A DNA stretch of 64,000 nucleotides from contig JABMLP010000001.1 in NCBI GenBank assembly GCA_013176395.1, positions 868,001-932,000 of the forward strand. Direction: 5' to 3'. The DNA comes from Venturia oleaginea (taxonomy: Eukaryota; Ascomycota; Dothideomycetes; Venturiales; Venturiaceae). The notes under the pieces were generated by a model, which was not told the DNA's origin, ran no database searches, and was given only the letters and a program-made list of their open reading frames with translations. Both the position numbers and the translations under genes were made by a program. Of this stretch, positions 38,433-50,384 are shown piece after piece (position 1 is the stretch's first letter; the number at the start of each line of letters is the position of its first letter).

Positions 38433-38715
38433 TAATGACACCCAAAAACCTCTCAAACTAACTACCCCAAAAAAGCGTGTCATGACACGGATTTTACGCC
38501 TCAAATTTGAGAAGTGGGGACCGTAGTGCTTGACTTCAAGAGTCTCTGAAGGCTCGAGTTTCTGCGCGAGAGGACTCGGAGGGTGCAGGTTCGAATCGAA
38601 ATTGGGCTGATTTCACGGTCGACCATGTCGTGGACATGGCTATAATTTGAGCACACAATGAGAGATACCCCGTGAGCTAAGATTGTGCCTGGACTCTATT
38701 ATGAACTCTGCCCCT

Positions 38716-39587
38716 TCAATAATCAGGCCTGCCAATCTCTCTTGCTATTCTTATGAGGATATTTGCAGCCCTTGTTACGTTCTTCAAACCTATACTCAGT
38801 GACTCACGCGCTTGCGAATCTTTCAAATCATCAATCTCATCCTTGATGACAATTTGATCTTGGACGACGATGTTGTATATTGCCGTCTCCAACCATTCCA
38901 TGTCATCTCCAAAGGCAACCTGGTGTTCTCATCGTTGACTACGTTTTCCCTGTGTTGTGTAGCAGTCAAGTAGTTGCCCAATCCATATTTTCTCTGCTGC
39001 CGCGGTAATCGGAACAAAAGGATTGCACCCTCTACAAGAGCAACTACCATCATGACAGCAACGGCGCGGATTCCCATTATAACGGAAGAGTGAGCGCGGT
39101 TGTCTAGCTCGTATGCAGACGGGGCGTCGCCGGGCAAGAACGCGTGCCCAGGAGCAAAAATCATGTGAAAGCACTTGTCCCAGTTTGCGGCCTGCTGAGG
39201 GCCAGCAGCAACTATGAGGATCCCTCTTAACGCGCAGAGTGTCAACCGGAAGAAATCGATGGCCAGTCGGGCATTTCTCAACCGTTCCACAATTTTGTCT
39301 TTTTTCGTGCCTGGTTGTAAGATTTTGTATTCCTCATCGAGGGTGACATAAGCTTCTTCTAGCTCGGTGATACTTTTTGATAGTGTGATCCAAGTTCGGC
39401 TGTCGTCAGGGATTCTGTCTGTCTCAAAGTATGAAAGACCGCTCATGGCCTGTGTCGGTGTTCGGAACTCTAGACCCACCTCCCAAATGATATTTCCGGT
39501 ACCAGCAAGGGCCATATGGTTAGCTTGCTTCATGATGATCAAAGGAAGTAGTTGGACTAGCAATTTTTCACTAAGATTGAAGAGCAT
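38716..39587 (-). CDS. Unrecognised protein with one or two membrane helices
   Basis: The frame opened at ATG 39587 (MLFNLSEKLLVQLLP) stays open to 38823 (254 residues). It includes a helical central part (TLDEEYKILQPGTKKDK) and a hydrophobic segment IRAVAVMMVVALVEGAILLF. A second frame (38716-38901, MEWLETAIYNIVVQ, NILIRIAREIGRPDY) also looks protein-like. An intron of 107 bp with donor GTAGAG after VVAL and acceptor ACCAG before VAFGDD would join them, removing the tail of the first frame; a frameshift is the other explanation. No family is recognised. It lies directly beside the CACTA insertion. Confidence 0.5.
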
Positions 39588-39850
39588 TCGCTATGCATTG
39601 CCAAAATTGGTATTCTCTATGAAATCTTGAAGCTATTAGACTATGAAAAGACTGTTGACTGATAACTGTAAATGGCAGAATGGTGTTTGATAGAGGTTGT
39701 TATCGCCCTCGTAAATTGCTTTTGATCCGAGGTCCACTTTTGCTAAGCTGAGCACTTTCTTTCTCAACCATCTCAATTCTCATCATTTCCATCAACATTA
39801 TTCTTCCATCCCCTGAAACCATCGATTTTCTCCATTGATTGGTAACAAAC

Positions 39851-40851
39851 ATGCCGCGTACACCTCGCGTCTTCCTCATGCGCCATGGTACGCTATCTTC
39901 CTGCCGTTTCTGCCACGTGACCTAATCAACCACAGGCCAAACCGAATGGAGTCAATCAGGCCAATATACCGGAAAAACTGAGATACCGTTAACAGAGAAA
40001 GGCAAAGAACAAGTTCTGGCCACAACTCAAATCGTGTACGGACCAGGGAAATTGATCGATCCCGCACATCTTGCCAAGATCCTCGTGTCACCACGAATAA
40101 GAGCTTCGCAGACGTTTGAGATTTTGACGGGTGGAGAAGGAACAAAAGAAATAGTGGAGGAGCTTTCAGAATGGTCGTATGGGCTTTATGAAGGTCTTCT
40201 GACAAAGCAGATCAGAGAAGCTAGGAAGGAGAGGGGATTGGACAAGGAAAAGGAGTGGGATATTTGGAGAGATGGTTGTGAAGAGGGAGAGTATGTTTTC
40301 CTGCATTCCACAATCAAACCACCATTCTTTTTACTGCGAAGGCTCGCCGAAATCGGTTCATCATTCCCAAGTCTCATTCAATATTCATGAATTTCTGGCA
40401 GTTGCTTTTCTTAGTTTGCTAAAAGATTTATCAATATTGAGGTCGACTTCAACGAAAGCTTTTTAGTTGGAAAGACTGGCGTTTTCTGCTTCTGTGCATG
40501 TATGCTGATTATGCCTTTCAGGTCATCTGAACAAGTCTCATCCAGATTGGATACCCTCATCGCCAAGATTCGTGATATCCAAGCTCCCCACATGGATGAT
40601 GGCGAGCCAGCCGATGTACTTCTGGTAGCTCACGGACACATTCTTCGCGCATTTGTCAAAAGATGGCTGGGCTACCCACTAGACTTCAAACTGCTGCTGA
40701 TGTTGGAGCCTGGGGGTGTTGGTGTTGTCACGTAAGTGCTCTATCCATTGAGAGTTGTTGAACTTGTCTGATAATGTCTAGCTATGACCACAAAAGTCTT
40801 GGCGAGCCTGCTGTACTCGTAGGCTTAGGCTTCCCACTCCAGGAAAAGTAG
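39851..40851 (+). CDS. SHB17: Histidine phosphatase, SHB17-like sedoheptulose-1,7-bisphosphatase
   Basis: Predicted 223 residues from four exons. Introns are 39888..39935, 40291..40521 and 40732..40781. The start MPRTPRVFLMRHGQTEWSQS contains the catalytic RHG motif, split by intron 1. SPRIRASQTFEIL, ELSEWSYGLYEGLLT, WDIWRDGCEEGES and LLVAHGHILRAF (second catalytic His) match the yeast Shb17 pattern closely. The enzyme cleaves phosphate from sedoheptulose-1,7-bisphosphate, feeding ribose synthesis. The second intron, 231 bp, is the longest in this window. The product is shorter than the yeast protein (271 residues), mainly between the AHG motif and the C-terminus. Confidence 0.9.
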
Positions 40852-40996
40852 GCGTCCACACCCACCATTACAATTCGCCTAACTCCATGGAATCATCCCA
40901 GCGCCTTAAAATTCATGAATGACCAGGACCCATATTTGTAGTCCTCAATGGCCAACCTTGTGACTGTGAAGTTGGAAGTGAAAATTCTCCGAAAGT

Positions 40997-41777
40997 TTAA
41001 TCTTCCGTCTCTGCATCTGCTCCTTCCGCTCCTGGGGTTGGAGAACCGGTCGCAGCACCAGCGATATTACCAGCGGCTTTCATTTTCTTGTAGTGCTTCT
41101 CCAACGTAGCAGCCTGTCAGTTAGTCAGCCGAAAGATGCTAGTCAACACTACAACAACTATGCAGTCGATTAATTGCAACATTCTTACAGGATAGTTTTG
41201 AGTACCAGCGTCTTCCATACGCTTGGAGACGCGAGTCCATTTCTTTGCAAGAGCGCCTTTGTATTCAGCCTCAATTTCCCCAGTAACTGCCGCCTCGTAT
41301 TCGACCATCTTGGCAATGTCTTTCGGGGCAACGCACGCGAGACTGGCCCTGACACGTTGGTAGCGGCCTCGCAGCGTGGAATTGCCGGGCATGTTTCCAT
41401 TGATGCGCTTCCATTCTTCGTTGATTTCGGCCCAGCCCTTGCCACGCTGTTGTGAACTTGTTAGCCGCGGGATTTATGATGTGAATCTCGAGTTTCCAAA
41501 ACGAAAGCGAGTCTTCAGAATTCCCGAGAAAGTTACAACTCACCTCCTTCCACTTTATCATCATCTTGTCTTCTTCGGCGAGCTCATCAAAGGTTTCGGG
41601 GGTCTTGCTGGCCTTAACATACCTAGCAGTGGACATGGGGGTGTCACTCTTAGTCCTCTTGAGGGTGCCGCCTTGAGCGCCGCCCTCGCGCTTGGAGGGA
41701 GTCTTCGGTGCTTCGGCGGACGCGTCTCCGACGTCTTCTGCCTTGATGTTATCGTTGATGGGTGTGAACCCGGACAT
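40997..41777 (-). CDS. Small Myb/SANT-like nuclear protein
   Basis: Predicted 202 residues from three exons, with introns 41447..41543 and 41114..41188. The N-terminus (MSGFTPINDNIKAEDVG) is acidic, then Lys/Ser/Thr-rich. The middle has a Myb-like helix set: DKMMIKWKE, GKGWAEINEEWKRING and STLRGRYQRVRA. The spaced tryptophans and the basic third helix suggest DNA binding. A helical segment (EYKGALAKKWTRVSKRME) and a low-complexity acidic tail (GADAETED) follow. Small proteins of this layout are common in filamentous fungi, but no specific role is known to me. Confidence 0.75.
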
Positions 41778-44700
41778 CCTGAACAGATGAAGCGGGTTGC
41801 GAGAGATGTTTGAGGTCGGGGACGGAGGAGGAAGATGTAGGGCAAGATTTGGAGATGTTGTGGGAAGAGATGGTAGACGAAGAAGAGAGCTTTGTATTCA
41901 CGGAAGACTAGGCAACCATGTGATCAAAACAGTGTTGAAGACAACACGAGGGAGATCCCACACCAGGACATCGGCGAGGTCTGGCCGGCTAACAACCTAC
42001 ATCTCTGCTTCAGGATATCAGTATAGCTAATGCCGACATAGTGCTCAAATCCATATATGTGGTGATAAATTTCTGGCAATATTCTGCAGCGAAATCGCCA
42101 GGAATTTATCAATGTCGATGTTGAGCTTGAATAGTTTTTTCCAGAGAACGCCTATCCATATTGCTTTTCGCAATACAATCGGGGACAGAGAACGAATAAA
42201 CTATCGACTTTGACCTGGGCAATTGAGAGCCAGCAGTTCAAACTGTTGACATATATTAACTTGGTCTGAAGTCTCCCCTTTGGCTCATGGCCACGAGAAT
42301 TCCTGGATATAGCTCTTTCTTCAAACTTGAAGATCGGAAGACGATACTCTCCATTATCAACCAATGGTCCGAATTCGACCAATGTCTTCATTCCCAAACG
42401 CCAAAATTTCGTCAAACTCGATGTAAACCGATGTGTTATGGGCAAAGGCGCGTCAAATTAGGGGCGACGAGAACATTCATATGTTGAAATCCAACAACCC
42501 AACAAAGATCCCAATTTGCTAGTTCAACATGAGATGCGACGCGACTTGAGTAAGATGACAACCCTTAGAGTAATATTTCAGCCAGTCTACTTACAAGTGT
42601 CGAGCAATCAAATGACGTCAGAGCTATCCTCGACAACGTTGCGGAATTGGAGTGGGATTACAATTCAAGTCCTTTCTACTCAGTCGACGCCATTTACGAC
42701 TGGGAACCGCGTAGCTCAATGTACCGCGTACACTGGGGCAAAATATAAAGGAATTAGGTAGCTTGTTCTCGCAGGATGAGCACAGGTTGAAGAACGTTGA
42801 GAATAGAAGCCTTTGTGTTCGCACGGGCGAACTTTGTGGAACTTCTCAGTGGGTTCGAAAGCATAACGTAGTATTAGGGCGGATGGATTCAAGGCTGGTT
42901 TCGGAAAGAATGATTATTGTGCGAATATGAAGAACGGTTGTACCGGACAGATTGAGGAATCGAATGGAATGTGGCTGATTGTGATTGTGGTCTACAGGCC
43001 AGAGCAAGTGAGAAGGCTTGACTGGCTGGATTGGACTATGGGCGGTTATCTGAGTCAAAAATAATTTGGGAGTCTGGTAATGGATGTGCATAAATAGGAA
43101 TTGAGGTCGCTTTGGCTGCCGGCCTCTTGATGTTGCCATGATTCAAGTGACAACATTCGGTGTTGATAGTCCTCAGAACAGGAGCGATTGACATTACCAA
43201 GGTTGTTCTAATTGCCTCACCAACCTATCCATGCCCACCCTTTTTCTTTCTCTTTCACTTAGCATCTACACCGCCTCTTTCCAATCAGCGTTCAGTACGC
43301 TCGATCCTAGTGGGCAGCTCTGTCTTCGATTTTAGTCCATTGTGTTCTCCGAACAAGCCAAAGCGAATCCATATCCATGACTATCTCCTACATTTGCTGG
43401 CCAAGTCCCAAATTCAAACGTCTCAAGGCCTCAAGAACATAGCAAAAGCCTGACACTTTTAGCAGCACACTAGATGTAAGCCAGGTAAGAAGTGTCGAGC
43501 ACGTCCGTGCTCATTTGCTCCTTTACTTTTCGCGACCGAGAAAGACAGCACCATGCCCGTACCCAACGACTATTATGGTAGGATAGCAACCGTCGTAACT
43601 GAGCACCGAAAGAAATTCATGTCATCTTTCAATTCAGGTTGAGATGTCGACACCTTCGTAGGTCAATCCCCTTGCCAATTACAGCTTTTTAGTGCCATCG
43701 AGGAGTTGAGAAACAGCGATTTTGTTAATTTCCTTCGACAATCTGTTGGAAAGCTGTCCAAAAATTACATGCCGACCTTCTTAGAATCATCTAGCACGCG
43801 AGAAAGGTTGCGAGCGATACCCTCAAACAAACGTTGCGATGTATACATCACTCTCTCACAACCTTGACGAAGTATCGACCAGAAGCATCTGATACTCCAG
43901 GTAGACAATCACATGTTTGCTCAACGCAATAAGCTGTGGTCGTCGTTCCCAACGAATTTTGGGTCCTTGTGGCTGACTGGGAGAAAGAAACGGAGTAGAC
44001 CTCGGATATGCAGGGCCGCCAGGCTGAGTGACGCAAACCGTTTGAGGCTTCACGTGGTTAGATGGTAGTAAAGCTGGAGGCTGTTTTTCGATCTTCGGGA
44101 GGCTGCAAACATCGAAGGCTGACACTCAGGGTATCCTAAGCGACTTTACGTAAAGACAACAGAGGTCTTCCAAGCACTGGAAAGCGAGCGTCTCGTGACT
44201 CTCATCATTCCCTTGTTGTTCAATTTCCGAAGCAAGCTCGAGCGGTATATGTTCGATACATGTCATACAATTGGCTACATGTTCCGGTGCACAGTTGGAC
44301 TTTGTCGCGAAGGGTTGGCCGTATTGGGACGAGGGTGATGGGACGCCGGGATGTTCAGATGCTTGAAACGGAACTGTCGTCACGGTCGGGATTAATGGTG
44401 GTGTGGACTTGAAGGGTGTAGGATGCAGAGTGCCCAATGTATGGAAATAGGCGTTGCCAGATGGACAACGTGTGGAAATGCGGACGTCTCATATAGGAGG
44501 TAGGGAGTGAGCAGCAGGGAGAAGTTGTGTTGGATTCAAGTCGCGAGAGGTTGGAGCCCACTGAACAGGAGACAAACTTGGCACACGCAACCGCTCGTCC
44601 CCTCAAGTCCGTCCACCTCCGCCCTCGGGCAATCCATCCTCCATGATTGGAGCCATCGCCAATGTTTAGGCGGGATCATCATGGCTCAACCCAACAGCCG

Positions 44701-45266
44701 AAGCCTTACCAGGCTCTGCCTTGCAAACGTCGCTGACCTGTCAACATGGAAACCACCCTTGGTATTCCCTCCCCTATAAACACGCGTCTCTATATAACAC
44801 TGTTGCCATTTGCAACCATTGCACGAAGCAGTCCCTCTCTCTTATTGCTCACAAGCCTGACTTCCTCTTTTTCACCTCTCACAAGCCTGATTTCGAGTAG
44901 TCAACCATTCTCCGTTGCTGTCATTCCATTTCCACTAGTCTACGAGCCGTCCTTCAACTGCTTCGGATTAGCATCTCAATTGCTGCGGTGAACCTTGAAG
45001 CCTCGCGTCGGAGCCAACATCTTTTACTCCGGAGTAGTCGCTTTCACTAGGAGAAAGTATAAATTCGTGTAGCTCGATCAGATCATTCGATACTGGGTCG
45101 CGCGTATCGAATAGCATATCTTTTGAAGAATATTCCCAACAAGACGCTTGCCCAAAGAGAACCACTACGAGGCTATCACTCGAGTAGCTGGAAACCAATC
45201 CTGCATAAATAAGTCTTGTAAGTCAAGTTAAGATCCAACTGCCCAAATTTCCACAGGCCACTCACA
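41778..45266. other. Long region without a supported gene
   Basis: About 3.5 kb. ORF fragments at 43856-44437 on the minus strand give somewhat protein-like translations (for example NCMTCIEHIPLELASEI), but no ATG opens the frame and a stop separates them, so no gene is called. A plausible 5'-leader intron of the next gene lies at 45218-45256 (GTAAGT...CACAG). A palindromic repeat is at 42064-42110. Confidence 0.4.
42064..42110. repeat. Dispersed interrupted palindrome, copy 4
   Basis: Best-preserved copy: GATAAATTTCTGGC and GCCAGGAATTTATC form 14-bp arms with one mismatch around a 19-bp loop. Confidence 0.7.
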
Positions 45267-45980
45267 ATGAATCCATCCAGAAATTTTGCACACAGATATA
45301 TCCCGATAGAAAATCCTAAAGCTGTAGACAACATGTCTTCTCTTCCATTCAATCACACATTCAATCACAGTATGCACCAATCTGCCTACAACACTTCCTA
45401 CCGCAAACGACGTTCTCCCCAAAGCGTTGACGATGAGGGGGTATATTCTTCTGACGAAGACTACGACTCAGACTATGACCGCCGCAGCGATCGCAGCGTA
45501 ACACCCGAACGAGAACGCCGCCGAAGCTACGCTGCCGATGGTGCACGGGACATCCCTCGTCGCCACCACTACACCGCAAACGACCACTATGCTCCCCGCG
45601 GTGTCTACGATCCACGCTCCGATCGAGCACCATACAAGGACAGTCATTCGAAATACCATCCAAATCACTCGAGCTCCTATCAGAACGATGGGAACTTGGT
45701 TCCCTATCCGAGTCGACACAGTCTAGATGGGGGACATTACAATGACCGGAGAAGAGAGAGGGCAGATTCCGTGGCATCGCACGGCTCACTTCAGTCGCTT
45801 AGGTCTCATCGATCAGGTACCTCTCATCGGTCTAGCACTTCAGGTCGGTCCCATCGCGACAAGTATGATAGGGATGGTAGACGTCGGAGTAGCAAGCATC
45901 ATGAGCCCAAGCCTTCGGTGGGTGACTCTGTAATGCTTCTCTTGAGTTCCGTCAAGGGTGCTTTTGATAGGCGGAGGTAG
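45267..45980 (+). CDS. Basic, low-complexity protein, function unknown
   Basis: A single ORF of 237 residues (MNPSRNFAHRYIPIENPKAV). It is rich in Arg, Ser, His, Tyr and Asp and is probably disordered for most of its length. Acidic DDEGVYSSDEDYDSDYD is followed by RS-rich stretches. The only hydrophobic part is the end (SVGDSVMLLLSSVKGAF), which looks like a short amphipathic helix and is a recurring ending in fungal proteins of this type. A second ATG lies at 45333. A likely leader intron (45218-45256) supports expression. No function is assigned. Confidence 0.7.
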   Translation: MNPSRNFAHRYIPIENPKAVDNMSSLPFNHTFNHSMHQSAYNTSYRKRRSPQSVDDEGVYSSDEDYDSDYDRRSDRSVTPERERRRSYAADGARDIPRRHHYTANDHYAPRGVYDPRSDRAPYKDSHSKYHPNHSSSYQNDGNLVPYPSRHSLDGGHYNDRRRERADSVASHGSLQSLRSHRSGTSHRSSTSGRSHRDKYDRDGRRRSSKHHEPKPSVGDSVMLLLSSVKGAFDRRR

Positions 45981-46850
45981 GATGACTACCGGATGGACTT
46001 TTTGGGTCTGGATTGGCAAACTGGATGGTTTGGATATAATGATACCATGAGACTTTTATGATGATGTAAATTGTATATCGTAACGCTGGAATGGGCGCAA
46101 GGACTTTAACAAGAATGCAGATCGTCTGCAACAACAACTTCCCATTCTGAGTCTGACGTAGGTTGATGCTATTTACACGCCTTTCCCCCTCCCTTGAAGT
46201 AAGTATTCCAAGATCTTTTTCGGCTTGGGAATGGTATATTCTCTACTTTTGAGAAATACCCGAAGGAGATCTCGATCGAGGGTCTGGAAATGACGTCGGA
46301 AGGGAAGATTTGAGGTAAGAATCTCGGCAAGGATTTCCGATTTCGAGCTCGGGCGAAATGGTGGGAGTTAAAGTGTAAGAACGTAGATCATGTATCAGAC
46401 ATGTGATGTGGATTGTTAAGACACCAGATTGCTGCATTCCTGATGCAAACAGTCATTCTTTGTGATTTGCACTGTAGAATGGCCTACATAACCTGATTGA
46501 ACTGCCCTTATGGCGAGAACATGCAACTCTATGTCCATTCAACTCAACAACTGTTTATTTCGCTCGATCTCATATAAAGGGCTGAGCGCCCACTGAAGCC
46601 GCCTAGATTGGAGGGAGTATGGGACAAATATTGGAGGGGTGTAAATTTAGTGTCAACCCTGACGCATTCTTCTCTCGGCCTGATGATACTCGTCATTCAT
46701 CTCACCGAGGGGAAAGTCACGGATTTAAGGTCTTCAAGCCAATTATTAGCTTGAAGATAGTCAAGAAAATCATCGAAGGTGCTTTCCTCTTCCACTAGCT
46801 GACCTACTTCGGCTCACTCAAGCATCAATCTTTCATACAAAACAAGCCCT
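45981..46850. other. Intergenic region between convergent genes
   Basis: The 3' flanks of the basic protein gene and the cupin gene meet here. No ORF is supported. Confidence 0.6.
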
Positions 46851-47620
46851 TTAATCGTACTTCCCACTCTCCTTCACCAACCCAGCATCCCTGTTTTCCT
46901 TCTTTGACTTGCCTGCCCATTCAGGCGCCTCATCGATCCCCTCTTCTTCCTCCTTGTCGCCTTCTTCTTTCGTCTTGTGCACCGTCGTTGGTAGATGCTC
47001 TGCGGGTGAATACACAGTGATTAATTCCAATGGCTTGTCACCTTTCGTGACGAATTGATGCTGGGTTCCTGCTGGTACGACGACGATGTCTCCTGGACCG
47101 ACTGTTTGGTCTTTTCCTGCTACTGTCGCGAGACCGTTTCCGGATGTGAAGATGAGGACTTGGTCGACTGTGTGGACCTGGGTTTCGTTAGTAAATGGAG
47201 GATTTGGAGGTCAATCGCTTCATCATCGCGTTGCCCTCTAGAGGGTATAGCTAGACTGGGATTGGAAATGAAGCTACTTTGGGGGTACATCGTAAATCTT
47301 ACCTCATCTCCAATTTCTCCGCCTACTGGCACCTCCATCACGACGAGTTGACTGTAAAGACCGGTAAAGAGCACACGCCTAAAATCGCCAAATTCGCGTT
47401 TGCTTGTCGCCAAGGCTTTGAAATATGCCATTTCATGCTTTGGGATTTCTTTGTTCGAAATAGACATCTTGGATAATCCCCCGATTTCTTTGAGATCGAG
47501 TTTCTGGTTGCGATTGGAGATTGTACAGAAAAAAAGTCTAAGAGATGGACGAAGAGATGAGGTTGAGAGTTTATGAATTGAAGGGATTGTTCTGCGAGTG
47601 AGCTGGGCTGATTTGTGCAT
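46851..47620 (-). CDS. Cupin-domain protein
   Basis: Two exons joined across intron 47178..47302 (GTAAGA...CCCAG). The cupin barrel carries motif 1 around EVPVGGEIGDEVHTVDQVLI (conserved Gly, His, Glu/Gln positions) and motif 2 GDIVVVPAGTQHQF. The C-terminal tail is charged (EEGDKEEEEGIDEAPEW). Two starts are possible. ATG 47620 gives 214 residues with an Arg/Ser-rich, acid-poor leader that looks mitochondrial. ATG 47467 (MSISNKEIPKHEMAYF) gives 163 residues and fits the cytosolic family length. Cupins of this kind bind a metal; the substrate is unknown. Dual targeting is conceivable but unproven. Confidence 0.85.
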
Positions 47621-49046
47621 TTGAGGATGATTAGAGGAATGGAAGTTGTTGGCTCGATAGCTCTGGGTCTCTCATGATGGTATAAGCACTTCTGCATCGT
47701 GATGAGCTCACATCTTTTGGTCTAGACTTGTTGATGTCATGCTGGCACCACCACCACGTTTGTATTTTCAGGGAGCTGTTGTGCTGGCGGTGGTGTGAGG
47801 CTTATTCATGCCGCATTTCATTGAGTGATATGCGGCGTGGAGAGTTTTCTGCGTGCCACAATGTTCGACATCCTGCTGAGAAAGATTCTCTGGAGGTGAG
47901 TTGCATGGCCCATGGAAGGTTGAGTCGGACTGCTTTCATTCAAAACCTCTTTTAGGTTTGGATCAATATGTATAATGTTCTGGCGATTTGGAGCAAGAAC
48001 CTTACCAGAAATTTATCATCTATCTCCATCTCGCCACGCCTTCGGATCACGGTCATCTGGCACGTTTTATCTGTTGATTGGCCGGACGCAGGCCAGGGCA
48101 CGTGAATTTTCATTGTGAGCGAGCAAGCCATTGAGCCCTGAGCCATACAGGCTTCCTCAGCCACACGGGGCTTCAGCCACGGGGTAGGTCTCAGGATGGC
48201 ATGCCCACGGCTCAATTGCTTCTCGATTCAAGGCAAATGAGGTGCCCTACTGCCCGCACGTATAAGACGTTGACTACAGGGTGTAGGCGGGTGGGAATCT
48301 AGATACAAGACGAGCCTCAGAGGGCTCAGAAGTCGTGCGATATGCGAGATCGCCATGTTGTTGTTGTCGCTTGGTCGGACGAGGCCCTTGCTCCACCAGA
48401 TAGAGACTAGCAATATCGATGTCACATTGCGAAGTTGAAAAAAGGAATGTGGTTCAATTGCTGGAGAGCAAGGGGGCAATCCGCGGATGATGTACACAGG
48501 CATCCTGTCAAAGATAGCGGGGTACCGCCCAACTTTGTCATATCGTGAACTGAACTTGTCCTACTGGAGCCCACTATTTCATCTTTCTGTACAGCACACT
48601 ACAGCACTCCTCCGTAGCTGTTTCCGATTGAAAATTATGAAGACATCATGTGGTCCCACAGCCACAATGGCATCACGCCTTTGGATTTCAAATGGTTCCT
48701 GTCAATTATCAATACTAAACACTCAGCCATCTGTGATGAGGAAGGAGGGGCAATCTTGTGGTGGGCTGTGCTAGCTGTATTTAATCCAACGGCCCCATCG
48801 TAGGCCGTGTCAGCTGAAGATAATCCTCTTGAAGCCACGAATCTTACTCGCTCAGCCCAAATCCCAAGGAACTAACCCGTCCTTCGCTACCATTGCTGGC
48901 TATCTACCCAACCGTAAGTGCACATCCTGACCGTTGCGCAGGCTGCCATCGGGAACTGACAAAGATACATAGAGGGGCAACAGTCTCCTCCCCAAAGCTA
49001 TCCTCCCTATCCACCACAGCAAGCACCCTACGGTCAACCACCACCT
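47621..49046. other. Intergenic region upstream of annexin
   Basis: No supported gene. The last part is annexin leader: an intron with GTAAGT at 48910 and ATAG at 48970 precedes an open Pro/Gln-rich frame that continues into the annexin ORF. No in-frame ATG was found between it and the annexin start, so the 5' end of that gene is uncertain. A weak copy of the dispersed palindrome is at about 47970-48017. Confidence 0.45.
47970..48017. repeat. Dispersed interrupted palindrome, degenerate copy 5
   Basis: The right arm (TTACCAGAAATTTATC) matches copies 2 and 4; the left arm (TTCTGGCGATTTG) is diverged. Confidence 0.4.
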
Positions 49047-50384
49047 ATGCATCATCATCAACCTCCATACGGCCAGCCGCCTCAGGGCTACGGCGCTCCT
49101 CCTCAACACGCCCCGTACGGCCAGCAACCTCCTCCACAGCAGTACGGCGCTCCACCGGCCGGTTATCCTCCACAACAGCCATTTGGCCAGCCTGGCTACC
49201 CTCCACAACAGCAGGGCTACCCTCCGCAGCAACAAGGCTACCCTCCGCAGCAACAAGGCTACCCTCCGCAGCAACAAGGCTACCCTCCGCAGCAACAAGG
49301 CTACCCGCCCCAGCAAGGCTATGGCGCCCCTCCACCTCAGCATGCACCTAATGGCCAGCAGCCAGGAGGTTACCCATCTCAGGGCGGTTACCATGCGCCG
49401 GCACCGTCAGGTCCACCAACTCCTGCTTCGCCAGGATACTTACCGGGCGTTTTACCTCCAACAGACATGAACGCACCAGCGGCACAACTAAGAGATGCAA
49501 TGAAGGGATTTGGCACAAATGAGAAGGTCCTGATCCAGGTCCTGTCTCAAGTACCAGATCCACAACATATGGAGAAGCTTCGTAGAACCTACGACGACCG
49601 CTTCCGCCGATCTCTGCTTAAGGACATTGAAAGCGAGACTAGAGGAGACTTCGAGATGGCTCTCCTCGCAGTCGCGCGTGGACCACTACAACAGGATGCA
49701 TATCAAGTAGATAGAGCCGTTCGCGGTCTCGGAACAAAAGAAGCCTTGTTGGATGATGTCTGTCTCGGTCGATCAAACGCAGATATGAATGCCATCAAGG
49801 CTTGCTATATGCAAATCTATCGCAAGCCAATGGAGAAGGAAATCAAAGACGATTTGTCAATGAAGACAGAGCGCCTATACGAGTATGTTCTTTCAGCTCG
49901 ACGCGCCGAGGAATCCACGCCTTGTCTCCCTCACGAGATCGATGCGCAGACCGACAAGTTTCAACAAGCAACAGAAGGCACAAAGCTGGGCGCCAACCAG
50001 GATGTTGTCTGCTACATGCTTGCCCACTCTTCAGACGGTCAGATTCGTGCGATCAACCAACGTTACACAGAGAAGTATCGGAAGACTCTTGATCAAGTAA
50101 TCAAGTCAGAATTTAGCGGTCACATGAAGGAGGCTTTGTGTCTAATGGTCCGACGAGCCGTCGATCGCGTGAAGTGCGATGCCGAGGAGTTGGAAGCCAG
50201 CATGAAGGGATTCGGTACCAAAGACGAGCAACTCGTCAACCGTTTGGTGAGAGCTCATTGGAATCGCGAGCATATGCGGCAAGTCAATGTGGCATACAAG
50301 CGATTTTACAACAAGGCGCTTGCGGACCGGATCAAGGGTGAGACCTCAGGAGATTACAGGAAGCTTTTGATGGCCCTGTGCTAA
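49047..50384 (+). CDS. Annexin with long Pro/Gln/Tyr-rich N-terminus
   Basis: An ORF of 445 residues. Residues 1-135 are low complexity, rich in Gly, Tyr, Pro and Gln, with GYPPQQQ repeats. Four annexin repeats follow: [60 protein letters not shown] and [20 protein letters not shown]. Repeats 1, 2 and 4 keep G-x-GT loops that can bind calcium; repeat 3 does not. Annexins attach to acidic phospholipids in a calcium-dependent way and take part in membrane traffic. The open frame extends upstream into a probable earlier exon, so the N-terminus may be longer. Confidence 0.95.
   Translation: MHHHQPPYGQPPQGYGAPPQHAPYGQQPPPQQYGAPPAGYPPQQPFGQPGYPPQQQGYPPQQQGYPPQQQGYPPQQQGYPPQQQGYPPQQGYGAPPPQHAPNGQQPGGYPSQGGYHAPAPSGPPTPASPGYLPGVLPPTDMNAPAAQLRDAMKGFGTNEKVLIQVLSQVPDPQHMEKLRRTYDDRFRRSLLKDIESETRGDFEMALLAVARGPLQQDAYQVDRAVRGLGTKEALLDDVCLGRSNADMNAIKACYMQIYRKPMEKEIKDDLSMKTERLYEYVLSARRAEESTPCLPHEIDAQTDKFQQATEGTKLGANQDVVCYMLAHSSDGQIRAINQRYTEKYRKTLDQVIKSEFSGHMKEALCLMVRRAVDRVKCDAEELEASMKGFGTKDEQLVNRLVRAHWNREHMRQVNVAYKRFYNKALADRIKGETSGDYRKLLMALC
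49194..49316 (+). repeat. 21-bp coding minisatellite in the annexin N-terminus
   Basis: Five full units (GGCTACCCTCCGCAGCAACA plus one base) and a shortened sixth encode GYPPQQQ repeats. Units 2 to 5 are identical, so the array is young or homogenised and its copy number likely varies between strains. Confidence 0.95.

Larger units (their letters stand above)
35236..38528 (+). mobile_element. Complete CACTA (CMC superfamily) transposon, non-autonomous
   Basis: The 3293-bp element starts CACTACAGTCTTCACTTCTC and ends with its inverted counterpart (…GGACCGTAGTG). The terminal 23 bp match at 20 positions. CTT flanks both sides (35233-35235 and 38529-38531), the 3-bp duplication typical of CACTA elements. 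Subterminal ACTCAAT/ACTCAAA motifs cluster at both ends. Inside, an intact two-exon gene runs leftward and the remains of a transposase run rightward. The transposase core is deleted, so mobility would need enzyme from another copy. Confidence 0.87.

Noticed and set aside
38529..38620. tRNA-Leu-like sequence beside the CACTA element
   Set aside because: There is a CAA-like anticodon loop and a GGTTCGAATC box, but the anticodon and T stems do not pair, so no tRNA is called.
43856..44437. Two minus-strand ORFs that might form one gene
   Set aside because: The upper ORF begins with TTG and has no ATG before an upstream stop; the 35-bp gap between the parts is too short for a normal intron. Left as unsupported.
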